From: Acidobacteriota bacterium
GTDB lineage: Bacteria; Acidobacteriota; Terriglobia; 20CM-2-55-15
Length of the DNA stretch: 5,811 bases
Reading direction: 5' to 3'
NCBI GenBank assembly: GCA_003222755.1
Contig: QHXA01000304.1
Location: 1 to 5,811 of the forward strand
Part shown: positions 1 to 5,559 of the stretch, piece by piece
Numbering within the stretch: the stretch's first letter is position 1
How the letters are laid out: every line of letters begins with the position of its first letter
The notes under the pieces: generated by a model
Told to the model about the DNA's origin: nothing
The model's database searches: none
What the model saw: only the letters and a program-made list of their open reading frames with translations
Position numbers and translations under genes: made by a program

Positions 1-33
1 AATCGCGGGCTTGGTGAAGAGACACAAGCTGCG

Positions 34-50
34 GCACCGCGGAGCGGTGC
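34..50. other. Short perfect hairpin in the 5' non-coding stretch
   Basis: Arms GCACCGC (34-40) and GCGGTGC (44-50) are perfect reverse complements around a GGA loop. No T-tract follows, so this is not a clear intrinsic terminator. It could be the remnant of a terminator for a gene ending before the window, or chance in GC-rich DNA. The rest of 1-130 shows no feature I recognise. Frame 1 stays open from base 1 to a TAA at 219-221, but its translation has no recognisable domain and runs straight through the palindrome and the promoter-like sequence. Confidence 0.3.
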
Positions 51-130
51 TGAAATGTCCAAACTCCAGCAGGGTCGGGCATTCCCTTACCCCAAGACTC
101 ACGGTTCTCAAGCTCATAGTTGTTCCCCAA

Positions 131-161
131 CTGTAGCGGCGGGCATACATCGCCGCTACAG
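131..161. repeat. Intergenic palindromic element, copy 1 (short form)
   Basis: An 11-bp perfect inverted repeat: CTGTAGCGGCG at 131-141 pairs with CGCCGCTACAG at 151-161, with a 9-base spacer GGCATACAT. The ends (TGTAG...CTACA) and the GGCGG/CCGCC cores are shared with the elements at 3789-3861 and 4554-4582. This marks it as one copy of a dispersed intergenic palindrome family rather than a gene-specific terminator. It lies about 20 bases upstream of the putative receptor promoter. It could form a hairpin in RNA or a cruciform in DNA, but no function can be read from the sequence. Confidence 0.75.
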
Positions 162-180
162 CCAAAGTCACTCAAAATCA

Positions 181-207
181 TTGAGGTACAGTGCCCCGCA
201 GTATAAA
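181..207 (+). promoter_or_regulatory. Putative sigma70-type promoter for the receptor gene
   Basis: TTGAGG (181-186) resembles a -35 hexamer, matching TTGACA at 4 of 6 positions. TATAAA (202-207) resembles a -10 hexamer, matching 5 of 6. The 15-base spacer is shorter than the preferred 17. Transcription would begin near position 214, just ahead of the ribosome binding site at 224-228. This supports translation starting at ATG 239, because a GTG at 191 in the same frame would lie inside the promoter. Assigned by eye only. Confidence 0.4.
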
Positions 208-223
208 CTACGCGCCGGATAAT

Positions 224-228
224 GGAGG
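224..228 (+). promoter_or_regulatory. Ribosome binding site deciding the receptor start
   Basis: GGAGG lies 10 bases before ATG 239. It favours that ATG over the upstream in-frame GTG at 191, and the ATG start also puts a textbook signal peptide at the N-terminus. Confidence 0.7.
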
Positions 229-238
229 ACAATCGCTG

Positions 239-598
239 ATGTTTGCAAAATCGAGAAGATTAAAAACAACACTGTGCCTGCTCATCATCAACGTTTTTGC
301 GTTTAGCTTCCCGGTGTTCGCGCAGAACACGTCCGGTTCAATCACGGGCGTCGTGCAGGATACTTCGGGAGCCGTGATTCCGGGCGCTCAAGTGTCGCTG
401 ATCAATCAAGAACAAGGCGTCACCCTTCGTCAAACGATCACGAACGAAGCGGGGATTTACCTATTCAGTGCCCTGCCCGCTGCAACGTATACGGTAACGG
501 TCGAACTTCCAGGATTCAAAACCTACAAGAAGACCGATGTGAAACTGTTCGTCAACGACAAACTCGGAATGCCTCCTGATACGCGAACATCTGGTTGA
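239..598 (+). CDS. N-terminal fragment of Oar-like TonB-dependent receptor: signal peptide and carboxypeptidase-regulatory-like domain
   Basis: This 119-residue product is the front end of a large outer-membrane receptor whose body continues in another frame at 595-3786. Residues 1-28 form a Sec signal peptide: basic AKSRRLK, a hydrophobic core, and likely cleavage at VFA|QN. Residues about 33-105 match the carboxypeptidase regulatory-like beta-sandwich (CarboxypepD_reg). Seen are GSITGVVQDTSGAVIPGA, the NEAGIYLFSALPAATYTV turn, and VELPGFKTY near its end. In intact relatives this domain is followed directly by a VNDxLG linker, an ESVTVEA motif and the plug. Here VNDKLGMPP is followed by six non-family residues and a TGA at 596-598. 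The start is set by GGAGG at 224-228. On its own the fragment would be a small exported protein with no obvious function. A frameshift (mutation, or a sequencing or assembly error) is the simplest reading. Confidence 0.8.
   Translation: MFAKSRRLKTTLCLLIINVFAFSFPVFAQNTSGSITGVVQDTSGAVIPGAQVSLINQEQGVTLRQTITNEAGIYLFSALPAATYTVTVELPGFKTYKKTDVKLFVNDKLGMPPDTRTSG
577..598 (+). other. Frameshift zone splitting the receptor gene
   Basis: The downstream frame is closed by TGA at 577-579 and the upstream frame by TGA at 596-598, so the change of frame must fall between them. Adding one base here would join the two parts into a product of about 1182 residues. The linker between PP and ESVTVEAE would then be about nine residues, which is what this family normally shows. 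No X XXY YYZ slippery heptamer is visible, so programmed -1 frameshifting is not supported. The two frames overlap as TTGA, which could allow stop-start reinitiation. Confidence 0.7.
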
Positions 599-3500
599 CG
601 CCGGAGTCGGTGACAGTTGAGGCGGAGACTGTTCAACTGGAAACGGTGTCGGCTGAACGGTCGGGCATCGTGACCGGCAGGCAGATCCTGGATATCGCTC
701 TAAACGGACGCGATTTCACGAGACTTCTGAAGACGATTCCCGGCGCTCCAGCCGATGCCGTATCTGGCACCACTACCTTTAATGGACAGCGCGCCAATCA
801 AAACAATTTCACTGTCGACGGCCAAACGGTGACGGACTCGGGAGTAAATCAACAGTTCGCCTATCGCATCAGCATGGATGCCATTGCTGAATTCAAGGTG
901 TCCACGACGAGCCAAGGCGCCGAGTTCGGACGAAATTCCGGCGCGCAAATTCAAGTCGCCACGAAGAGGGGAACTCAAGATTTCCATGGAGGCGGCTACT
1001 GGTTCAAGCGTCACGAAGGATGGAATGCGAATTCATTCACAAACAACCGGCAAGGCACGCCGCGCCAGATCTACCGGTTCCTGACGGCCGGCTACAACGT
1101 CGGCGGACCGATCGAGAAGAATAAACTGTTCTTCTTCGTTTCGCACGAATGGGGCCGGCAACGAACGCCTCCGGCACCACGCCGGATCACCGTGCCGACG
1201 GCACTCGAACGCATCGGTGATTTCTCACAGAGCCGGGATGGCGCAGGCATTCCTATATTCGTGAAAGATCCTCTAAAGTCCGGCGCGTGCAATGCCGGCG
1301 ACCAGACGGCCTGTTTCCCCGGCAACAAAATTCCGCAGGACCGCTTTAGTCCTTATGGTCCGCAGGTCCTGAACTGGTTGCCCTCACCCAATGTGACGGG
1401 CCAACCTTCTTATAACTACGAGTCGCAGGTGGCTTCCGAGCTTCCCTCGTTCGACCAGGTATACCGCGTTGACTACAACATCAATTCAAAGTGGCAAGCA
1501 TACGTCCGAATTATCAAGAGCAAGCAGACGCAGAACAATCCATACGGGCGCGCGGATTCGGGGAACAATCTCGGTCTGACGCCGTTTTACGCGCCGACAT
1601 TCGGTTGGTCGGTCGCCGGCAACGTCACCACAATTATCAATCCCACGATGACGAACGAATTCCAGTTCGGTAAGGGGAAGAACGGAATTCCAGGCGACGC
1701 TCCTCCGGCCGGTAGCCCGTACTACAGGTCAGTTTCGAAAATCACGATACCGTTGCTTTACCCGAATGCGGATCCGAGCGGCCTCATCCCAAATTTCGGT
1801 TTCGGCGGCGTGAGCGGAGCGGGCATTCCTACCGCCGTGACAAGCTTCGCCGGTCTGCCGTACGCGAATAAGAATCCCATCACGAATGTCACCGATAATC
1901 TGGCAAAAGTACTTTCGACGCACACCATCAAAGCGGGCGGCTTCGTGGAATACGCGGTCAAACAGGAAAACCCGTTCAGGCCATATAACTCGACAATTAA
2001 TTTTGACCGGGATTCGGCAAATCCTGGCGACACGGGTTGGGCGTACGCCAATGCGTTACTCGGAAACTTCAGAGACTATCAGCAATTCAGCAAGACTCTC
2101 CTGCCCACGGCTCCATATTGGAATTACGAGTTTTATCTTCAGGACACATGGAAGGTGAACCGCAGCCTTACCGTTAATTACGGCATGCGCGCGAATTTCG
2201 TGCCACCGCTGTGGGAAAAGAATGGGCTATTCACGAACTTCGATCCGGCCGCGTACGATCCTGCCAAGCAGGTTGTCCTTTATCAACCTGCGCTCGTTGG
2301 TGGGCAGCGGGTCGCACGTAATCCCGTGACTGGCGCAACGGGGCCGGCGGTGTTGATCGGCGCTATAGTGCCCGGCATTGGCAGTACAAGCAACGGACTG
2401 GTCCATGCCGGCCAGAATGGCGTGCCACGGGGTTTGATTGAGAATCGTGGACCGCAGTGGGGACCGCGCATCGGCCTCGCGTATGAAGTCGCCAAGAAGA
2501 CCGTATTCCGCGCGGGCGGTGGAGTGTTTTATGAGCGGATCGCAACGTCCGCTATCGGCTACACGACGAATTTCCTGACGAACCCTCCCGAGGTGCAGCT
2601 GTCTCAGATCTTCTATGGAAACCTCGCCGACCTCGGCAGCTCCGGTGGAACCGTTTTCCCACTGCAGATCACGCAAGTGGCGAAAGACGGTCACGTGCCC
2701 ACGACATACAACTTCAATGCAGGCATTCAACGCGAACTGCCTTTACGCATTCTGCTCGATGTGTCTTACGTGGGCACGCAATCTCGCCATCTGACCGAGT
2801 TGGCGCCGTTCAACGCGCTGCCGTTCGGAAGCGCCTGGCTGCCGGAAACTCAAGATCCGACCCTGGCGCCTCGCTTCGACGGAACGACCACACTCCCTGC
2901 GAATTTCTACCGTCCGTACATCGGTTACGCGGGCGGCCGCACGACGGCCGGTCAGTCCGCCCAGGCGCGGTACAGCTTCGGCGGGTCTTCCAACTACAAC
3001 GCGCTGCAGATTTCAGGAAACCGCCGCGCAGGCCGTGGCCTGCAGTTCGGCGCAAACTATACATGGTCCAGGGCACTGGGTACGACTGACGGCCATCTCA
3101 CGAATACGCGTGGCGTCAACTATGGTTTGCTTGCCCTCGACCGCTCGCATGGATTCACACTCAACTACATTTACGACATTCCGAGCCTGGCGCGGACGGG
3201 ATCGTTCCTGGACAATGCCGTCGGACGTCAGATATTCGGCGGCTGGCAATGGTCGGGTCTGTCCAGCTTCAGCGTGGGCTCACCGTTGAACTTCACGTAT
3301 TCGCTCACCGGTATCGGACAACCGGAATTGAACCGACGAATCACAGGCAGCGAAGACTTCGCCCCCCGTGTGGTGCTGACCTGCGATCCGAACAAGAGCC
3401 GAAGCGACCGCACCATCAACGCCTTCGTCGATGTCAGCTGTGTCGCTCCTGCTGCGAAGGGCAGTATTGGAAACGATTCCGGCATCTTCCCTGTGCGCGG

Positions 3501-3786
3501 GCCCGGTCTCAACAATTGGGACATGTCGTTGTTCAAGAAATTCAAATATGGCGAGGGTGAGAACCGCTACATCCAGCTTCGAGTTGAAACGTACAACGTG
3601 TTCAACCATACGAACTGGACGACATTGAACACTGCAGCTCAATTCAATCCGACAACCGGCGCGCTTGTAAATGCTGCAAATCCGGTAACGAATCGTGACG
3701 GTTTTGGAGCTCTTACGGCTGTGAGAGCCGCGGGACAGCCCGGCAGCCCAAGAATCATCCAGCTCGCCGGCAAGATCTATTTCTAA
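595..3786 (+). CDS. Oar-like TonB-dependent outer-membrane receptor, plug and beta-barrel portion
   Basis: The product is 1063 residues counted from TTG 595; the frame is open from 580. It is the main body of a large TonB-dependent transporter that would sit in the outer membrane and import an unidentified ligand using TonB energy. Residues 4-10 (ESVTVEA) are the linker typical of the family. Residues about 22-130 are the plug: NGRDFTRLLKTIPG, FNGQRANQNNFTVDG, MDAIAEFKVSTTSQGAEFGR and GAQIQVATKRGT. The barrel follows, with NVGGPIEKNKLFFF (168-181) and an Oar-family C-terminal block: GPGLNNWDMSLFKKF, then RVETYNVFNHTNW. The chain ends in Phe, as outer-membrane barrels do for BAM recognition. 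It has only four cysteines, in two close pairs (232/240 and 930/949), possibly loop disulfides. It lacks a signal peptide in this frame, so it could not be exported unless joined to the 239-598 fragment. Substrate cannot be deduced. Confidence 0.9.
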   Translation: MTPESVTVEAETVQLETVSAERSGIVTGRQILDIALNGRDFTRLLKTIPGAPADAVSGTTTFNGQRANQNNFTVDGQTVTDSGVNQQFAYRISMDAIAEFKVSTTSQGAEFGRNSGAQIQVATKRGTQDFHGGGYWFKRHEGWNANSFTNNRQGTPRQIYRFLTAGYNVGGPIEKNKLFFFVSHEWGRQRTPPAPRRITVPTALERIGDFSQSRDGAGIPIFVKDPLKSGACNAGDQTACFPGNKIPQDRFSPYGPQVLNWLPSPNVTGQPSYNYESQVASELPSFDQVYRVDYNINSKWQAYVRIIKSKQTQNNPYGRADSGNNLGLTPFYAPTFGWSVAGNVTTIINPTMTNEFQFGKGKNGIPGDAPPAGSPYYRSVSKITIPLLYPNADPSGLIPNFGFGGVSGAGIPTAVTSFAGLPYANKNPITNVTDNLAKVLSTHTIKAGGFVEYAVKQENPFRPYNSTINFDRDSANPGDTGWAYANALLGNFRDYQQFSKTLLPTAPYWNYEFYLQDTWKVNRSLTVNYGMRANFVPPLWEKNGLFTNFDPAAYDPAKQVVLYQPALVGGQRVARNPVTGATGPAVLIGAIVPGIGSTSNGLVHAGQNGVPRGLIENRGPQWGPRIGLAYEVAKKTVFRAGGGVFYERIATSAIGYTTNFLTNPPEVQLSQIFYGNLADLGSSGGTVFPLQITQVAKDGHVPTTYNFNAGIQRELPLRILLDVSYVGTQSRHLTELAPFNALPFGSAWLPETQDPTLAPRFDGTTTLPANFYRPYIGYAGGRTTAGQSAQARYSFGGSSNYNALQISGNRRAGRGLQFGANYTWSRALGTTDGHLTNTRGVNYGLLALDRSHGFTLNYIYDIPSLARTGSFLDNAVGRQIFGGWQWSGLSSFSVGSPLNFTYSLTGIGQPELNRRITGSEDFAPRVVLTCDPNKSRSDRTINAFVDVSCVAPAAKGSIGNDSGIFPVRGPGLNNWDMSLFKKFKYGEGENRYIQLRVETYNVFNHTNWTTLNTAAQFNPTTGALVNAANPVTNRDGFGALTAVRAAGQPGSPRIIQLAGKIYF

Positions 3787-3788
3787 AC

Positions 3789-3861
3789 TGTAGGGGCGGT
3801 CTATAACCGCCCACGATCTGGCAACTGAGGGGACACTGGTCGGTCATAGACCGCCCCTACA
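3789..3861. repeat. Intergenic palindromic element, copy 2 (long composite form)
   Basis: The left arm 3789-3808 (TGTAGGGGCGGTCTATAACC) pairs with 3842-3861 at 19 of 20 positions; the only mismatch is A3805/C3845. The ends are TGTAG...CTACA. Each half is also palindromic on its own: GGCGGT/ACCGCC around a 5-base loop on the left, and CGGTC/GACCG around ATA on the right. It can therefore fold as one long hairpin or as two small ones. It starts three bases after the receptor stop codon and fills most of the 95-base gap before the next gene. This is MITE- or REP-like in form, but no transposase is present. It may attenuate transcription between the two genes or stabilise the upstream mRNA 3' end; both are inference. 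Confidence 0.85.
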
Positions 3862-3870
3862 ATAGGCTCC

Positions 3871-3876
3871 AAGGAG
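3871..3876 (+). promoter_or_regulatory. Ribosome binding site of the exported CMD-family gene
   Basis: AAGGAG lies five bases before ATG 3882 and ten bases after the end of the palindromic element. It is a strong site, and it fixes the start of the downstream gene. Confidence 0.75.
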
Positions 3877-3881
3877 ACGCT

Positions 3882-4547
3882 ATGCAAAATCAGGTATTGA
3901 TTGTTGTGGGTCTGATTGCCTGCGCGCTCGTTGCCACATTGATCGCTGCTCAAGCGCCGCCACCCAATCCGCGCGACGTGCAGCTCGTGGGTGACCGGTT
4001 CAAGCCGCTGAAGTGGGACGAGATGACGCCGGAACAGAAAAAGATGATGGAACATCTTGTCAGCGGCGAACGGCGTGGAGCGGGAGGTCCGTTCAATGTG
4101 CTATTGCGCAGTCCGGAGATGGGAGATCTCGCCCAGGAGTTCGGAGCGCAGATGCGATTCCATTCGTCGCTGCCGCGCAAACTGAACGAGATGGCAATCA
4201 TCATTACCGCTCGTCATTGGACGGCGCAATACGAGTGGAACGCCCATCGGGCGGCTGCCGCTCAGGCGGGCTTGAATGAGTCCATCATCCAGGCCATCGC
4301 TGGAGGAAGACGGCCGGCGGCAATGGATGCCGACGAAACGATCGTGTACAACTTTGCCACCGAGCTGTTGAACACGAAGCAGGTCAGTGATCCTGTCTTC
4401 AAGGCGACGAAGGATAAGTTCGGCGAGCGAGGAGTGGTCGATCTGATCGGCGTGATGGGTTATTACCAGTTGGTCTCGATGCTGCTTAATGTCGATCGGT
4501 ACCCGCTTTCCGCTGGCGTGAAGCCTGAATTGCAGCCGCTGAAGTAG
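3882..4547 (+). CDS. Exported carboxymuconolactone decarboxylase (CMD/AhpD-like) family protein
   Basis: The product has 221 residues. Residues 1-25 are a hydrophobic signal peptide with likely cleavage at AQA|PP; its n-region has no basic residue. The mature part matches the all-helical CMD fold. FNVLLRSPEMG (71-81) opens the domain, then LNEMAIIITARHWTAQYEWN (101-120) and AH (121-122) form the core, followed by AAAAQAGL and ETIVYNFATELL (152-163). Peroxidase-type members (AhpD) carry CxxC at the core. Here the position reads E118-W-N-A-H122 with no cysteine, and the only Cys (residue 14) is in the signal peptide. So it is not an AhpD-type thiol reductase, and decarboxylase activity cannot be assumed. 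Members of this EWxxH subgroup are common and mostly uncharacterised. It is co-directional with the receptor, 95 bases downstream and separated by a hairpin, so co-transcription is possible but not shown. Confidence 0.85.
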   Translation: MQNQVLIVVGLIACALVATLIAAQAPPPNPRDVQLVGDRFKPLKWDEMTPEQKKMMEHLVSGERRGAGGPFNVLLRSPEMGDLAQEFGAQMRFHSSLPRKLNEMAIIITARHWTAQYEWNAHRAAAAQAGLNESIIQAIAGGRRPAAMDADETIVYNFATELLNTKQVSDPVFKATKDKFGERGVVDLIGVMGYYQLVSMLLNVDRYPLSAGVKPELQPLK

Positions 4548-4553
4548 CGCAAC

Positions 4554-4582
4554 TGTGGCGGCGGTCTATGAACGCCGCTACA
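4554..4582. repeat. Intergenic palindromic element, copy 3, between convergent genes
   Basis: TGTGGCGGCG (4554-4563) pairs with CGCCGCTACA (4573-4582) around GTCTATGAA. One position (G4557 with T4579) is a G-T pair, which still pairs as G-U in RNA. The spacer GTCTATGAA resembles the GTCTATAA inside copy 2, and the arms resemble copy 1. It sits seven bases after the CMD-family stop codon. It also overlaps the end of the minus-strand oxidoreductase gene, whose TAG stop is made by bases 4578-4580 of the right arm. A stem here could help end transcription from either side, but there is no T-tract in either direction. Confidence 0.75.
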
Positions 4583-5315
4583 ACATCAACACCACCTTTC
4601 CCGTTGTGCGCCTGCCCGCCAATGCCTCGTGCGCCTTCGCCGCTTCCGCCAATGGAAACACGTGATCCACTTTAAACTTCAGCTCGCCGGCTTGCATCCA
4701 GCGAAACAGATCGGAAGTCCGCGAAAGGATTTCATCGCGCGTCGTCGCATAGTGCACGAGTGATGGCCTCGTGAAAAACAACGACCCCTTGGCGACCAGT
4801 ACTCCCGGATCGATCGGCGCAACCGGGCCGCTCGAGTGCCCATATAGGACCATGTAGCCGCGCGGGCGCAAGCAATTGAGGCTCTTCTCAAACGTGCTCG
4901 CGCCAACGGAGTCGTAAACCACGTCCACACCGCCGGGAGCAAGCCGCTTCACTTCCGATTCGAACTCCAGCTTGGAATAAATAATCGTTTCATCCGCTCC
5001 GGCGGCATGCGCCAGTTCGGCTTTCGCATCACTGCCGACGGTGGCGTATACCGTGGCGCCAAGCTTCTTCGCGACTTGCGTCAGCAACAGTCCAACGCCA
5101 CCGGCCCCCGCGTGGACCAGTGCTTTGTGGCCGCGCTTGAGAGGAAACGTACTGTGCGTCAGATAGTGCGCCGTCATGCCTTGCAGCATGATCGCGGCGC
5201 CGAGTTTGAAATCGACATTGTCCGGCAGCTTCACGAGCTTCCAAGCCGGGACGGCGGCGTATTCCGCATACGAGCCTTGCGTCATCGCGTAAGCGACACG
5301 ATCGCCCACCTGCAC
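4578..5315 (-). CDS. qor: NADPH:quinone oxidoreductase (zeta-crystallin/QOR-like MDR family), C-terminal three-quarters of a broken gene
   Basis: The 245-residue frame is counted from GTG 5315. It encodes the rest of the GroES-like domain (VGDRVAYA, GSYAEYAAVPAWKL) and the Rossmann domain. The nucleotide-binding motif HAGAGGVGLLLTQVAKKLGA is at residues 68-87. DVVYDSVGASTFEKSL and GSLFFTRPSLVHYATTR are close to bacterial QOR, and GKVVLML ends the chain. No zinc-binding cysteine cluster is present, as expected for this zinc-free branch, which reduces quinones or enals with NADPH in the cytosol. The family is about 325 residues long. The missing N-terminus lies upstream in a different frame (5387-5521), and homology in this frame continues to about 5384 (QFPFTPGQEGAGTV), where no start codon exists. 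GTG 5315 is therefore only the first available start, not a natural one. The gene is probably a pseudogene or carries a sequence error. It converges on the CMD-family gene. Confidence 0.85.
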   Translation of the reverse strand: MQVGDRVAYAMTQGSYAEYAAVPAWKLVKLPDNVDFKLGAAIMLQGMTAHYLTHSTFPLKRGHKALVHAGAGGVGLLLTQVAKKLGATVYATVGSDAKAELAHAAGADETIIYSKLEFESEVKRLAPGGVDVVYDSVGASTFEKSLNCLRPRGYMVLYGHSSGPVAPIDPGVLVAKGSLFFTRPSLVHYATTRDEILSRTSDLFRWMQAGELKFKVDHVFPLAEAAKAHEALAGRRTTGKVVLML

Positions 5316-5386
5316 TTCTGTGACACCGTCTCCAATCGCGGTTACAGTCCCCGCTCCCTCCTGCCCGGGAGTGAACGGGAATTGTG

Positions 5387-5521
5387 CTAGATGTCGATAT
5401 AGTTCACACCCGCAGCTGCAATCCTCACCACCGCTTCGGACTTTCCCGCAGTTGGAACAGGTACGTCTTCGTATTTCAAAACTTCGGGCCCGCCGTAATT
5501 GTGGATACGTATGGCTTTCAT
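5387..5521 (-). pseudogene. qor: N-terminal fragment of the broken quinone oxidoreductase gene
   Basis: Starting at ATG (5521-5519), this frame encodes 44 residues typical of the QOR N-terminus: MKAIRIHNYGGPEVL, YEDVPVPTAG, then VVRIAAAGVNYIDI. It meets TAG at 5389-5387. In intact relatives IDI is followed by a Tyr and roughly seven residues (of the kind YxRTGLYK) before the FPFTPGQEG-like stretch, which appears here in the other frame at about 5381. A deletion of 22 bases (or another length of 1 modulo 3) just after ATCTA accounts for both the missing residues and the frame change. No clear Shine-Dalgarno precedes the ATG. A GTG six codons upstream in frame is an alternative start, but MKAIRI is the usual family beginning. 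Confidence 0.8.
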
Positions 5522-5559
5522 ATCTGCACAGATTTTCACGGTACTGGCATACTTAGCAA

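Noticed and set aside
1..221. Open frame 1 from the window edge to TAA 219-221, possibly the end of an upstream gene
   Set aside because: The translation has no recognisable domain, is low in hydrophobic structure, and reads through the palindrome and promoter-like bases. Chance openness in GC-rich DNA is more likely.
191..238. Upstream GTG start at 191 for the receptor N-terminal fragment
   Set aside because: It would put 16 residues ahead of a clear signal peptide, overlap the putative promoter and ignore the good GGAGG at 224-228.
577..598. Programmed ribosomal frameshift joining the two receptor parts
   Set aside because: No slippery heptamer or clear downstream stimulatory structure is visible, and this mechanism is not known for this receptor family.
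2227..2730. 167-codon minus-strand open frame inside the receptor gene
   Set aside because: It lies wholly antisense to well-supported barrel sequence, and its composition (many R, H, C) is typical of a shadow frame.
3789..3861. CRISPR repeat or a small RNA gene in the receptor/CMD gap
   Set aside because: There is only one inverted pair with no regularly spaced direct repeats, and no independent promoter or T-tract terminator around it.
3912..3926. Lipobox-like L-I-A-C at residues 11-14 of the CMD-family protein
   Set aside because: The hydrophobic core continues for about ten residues after the Cys, and the n-region lacks basic residues, so a normal signal peptide cleaved near AQA is more likely than a lipoprotein.
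5007..5390. 127-codon plus-strand open frame antisense to qor
   Set aside because: The opposite strand carries clear QOR homology over the same bases; this frame shows no domain.
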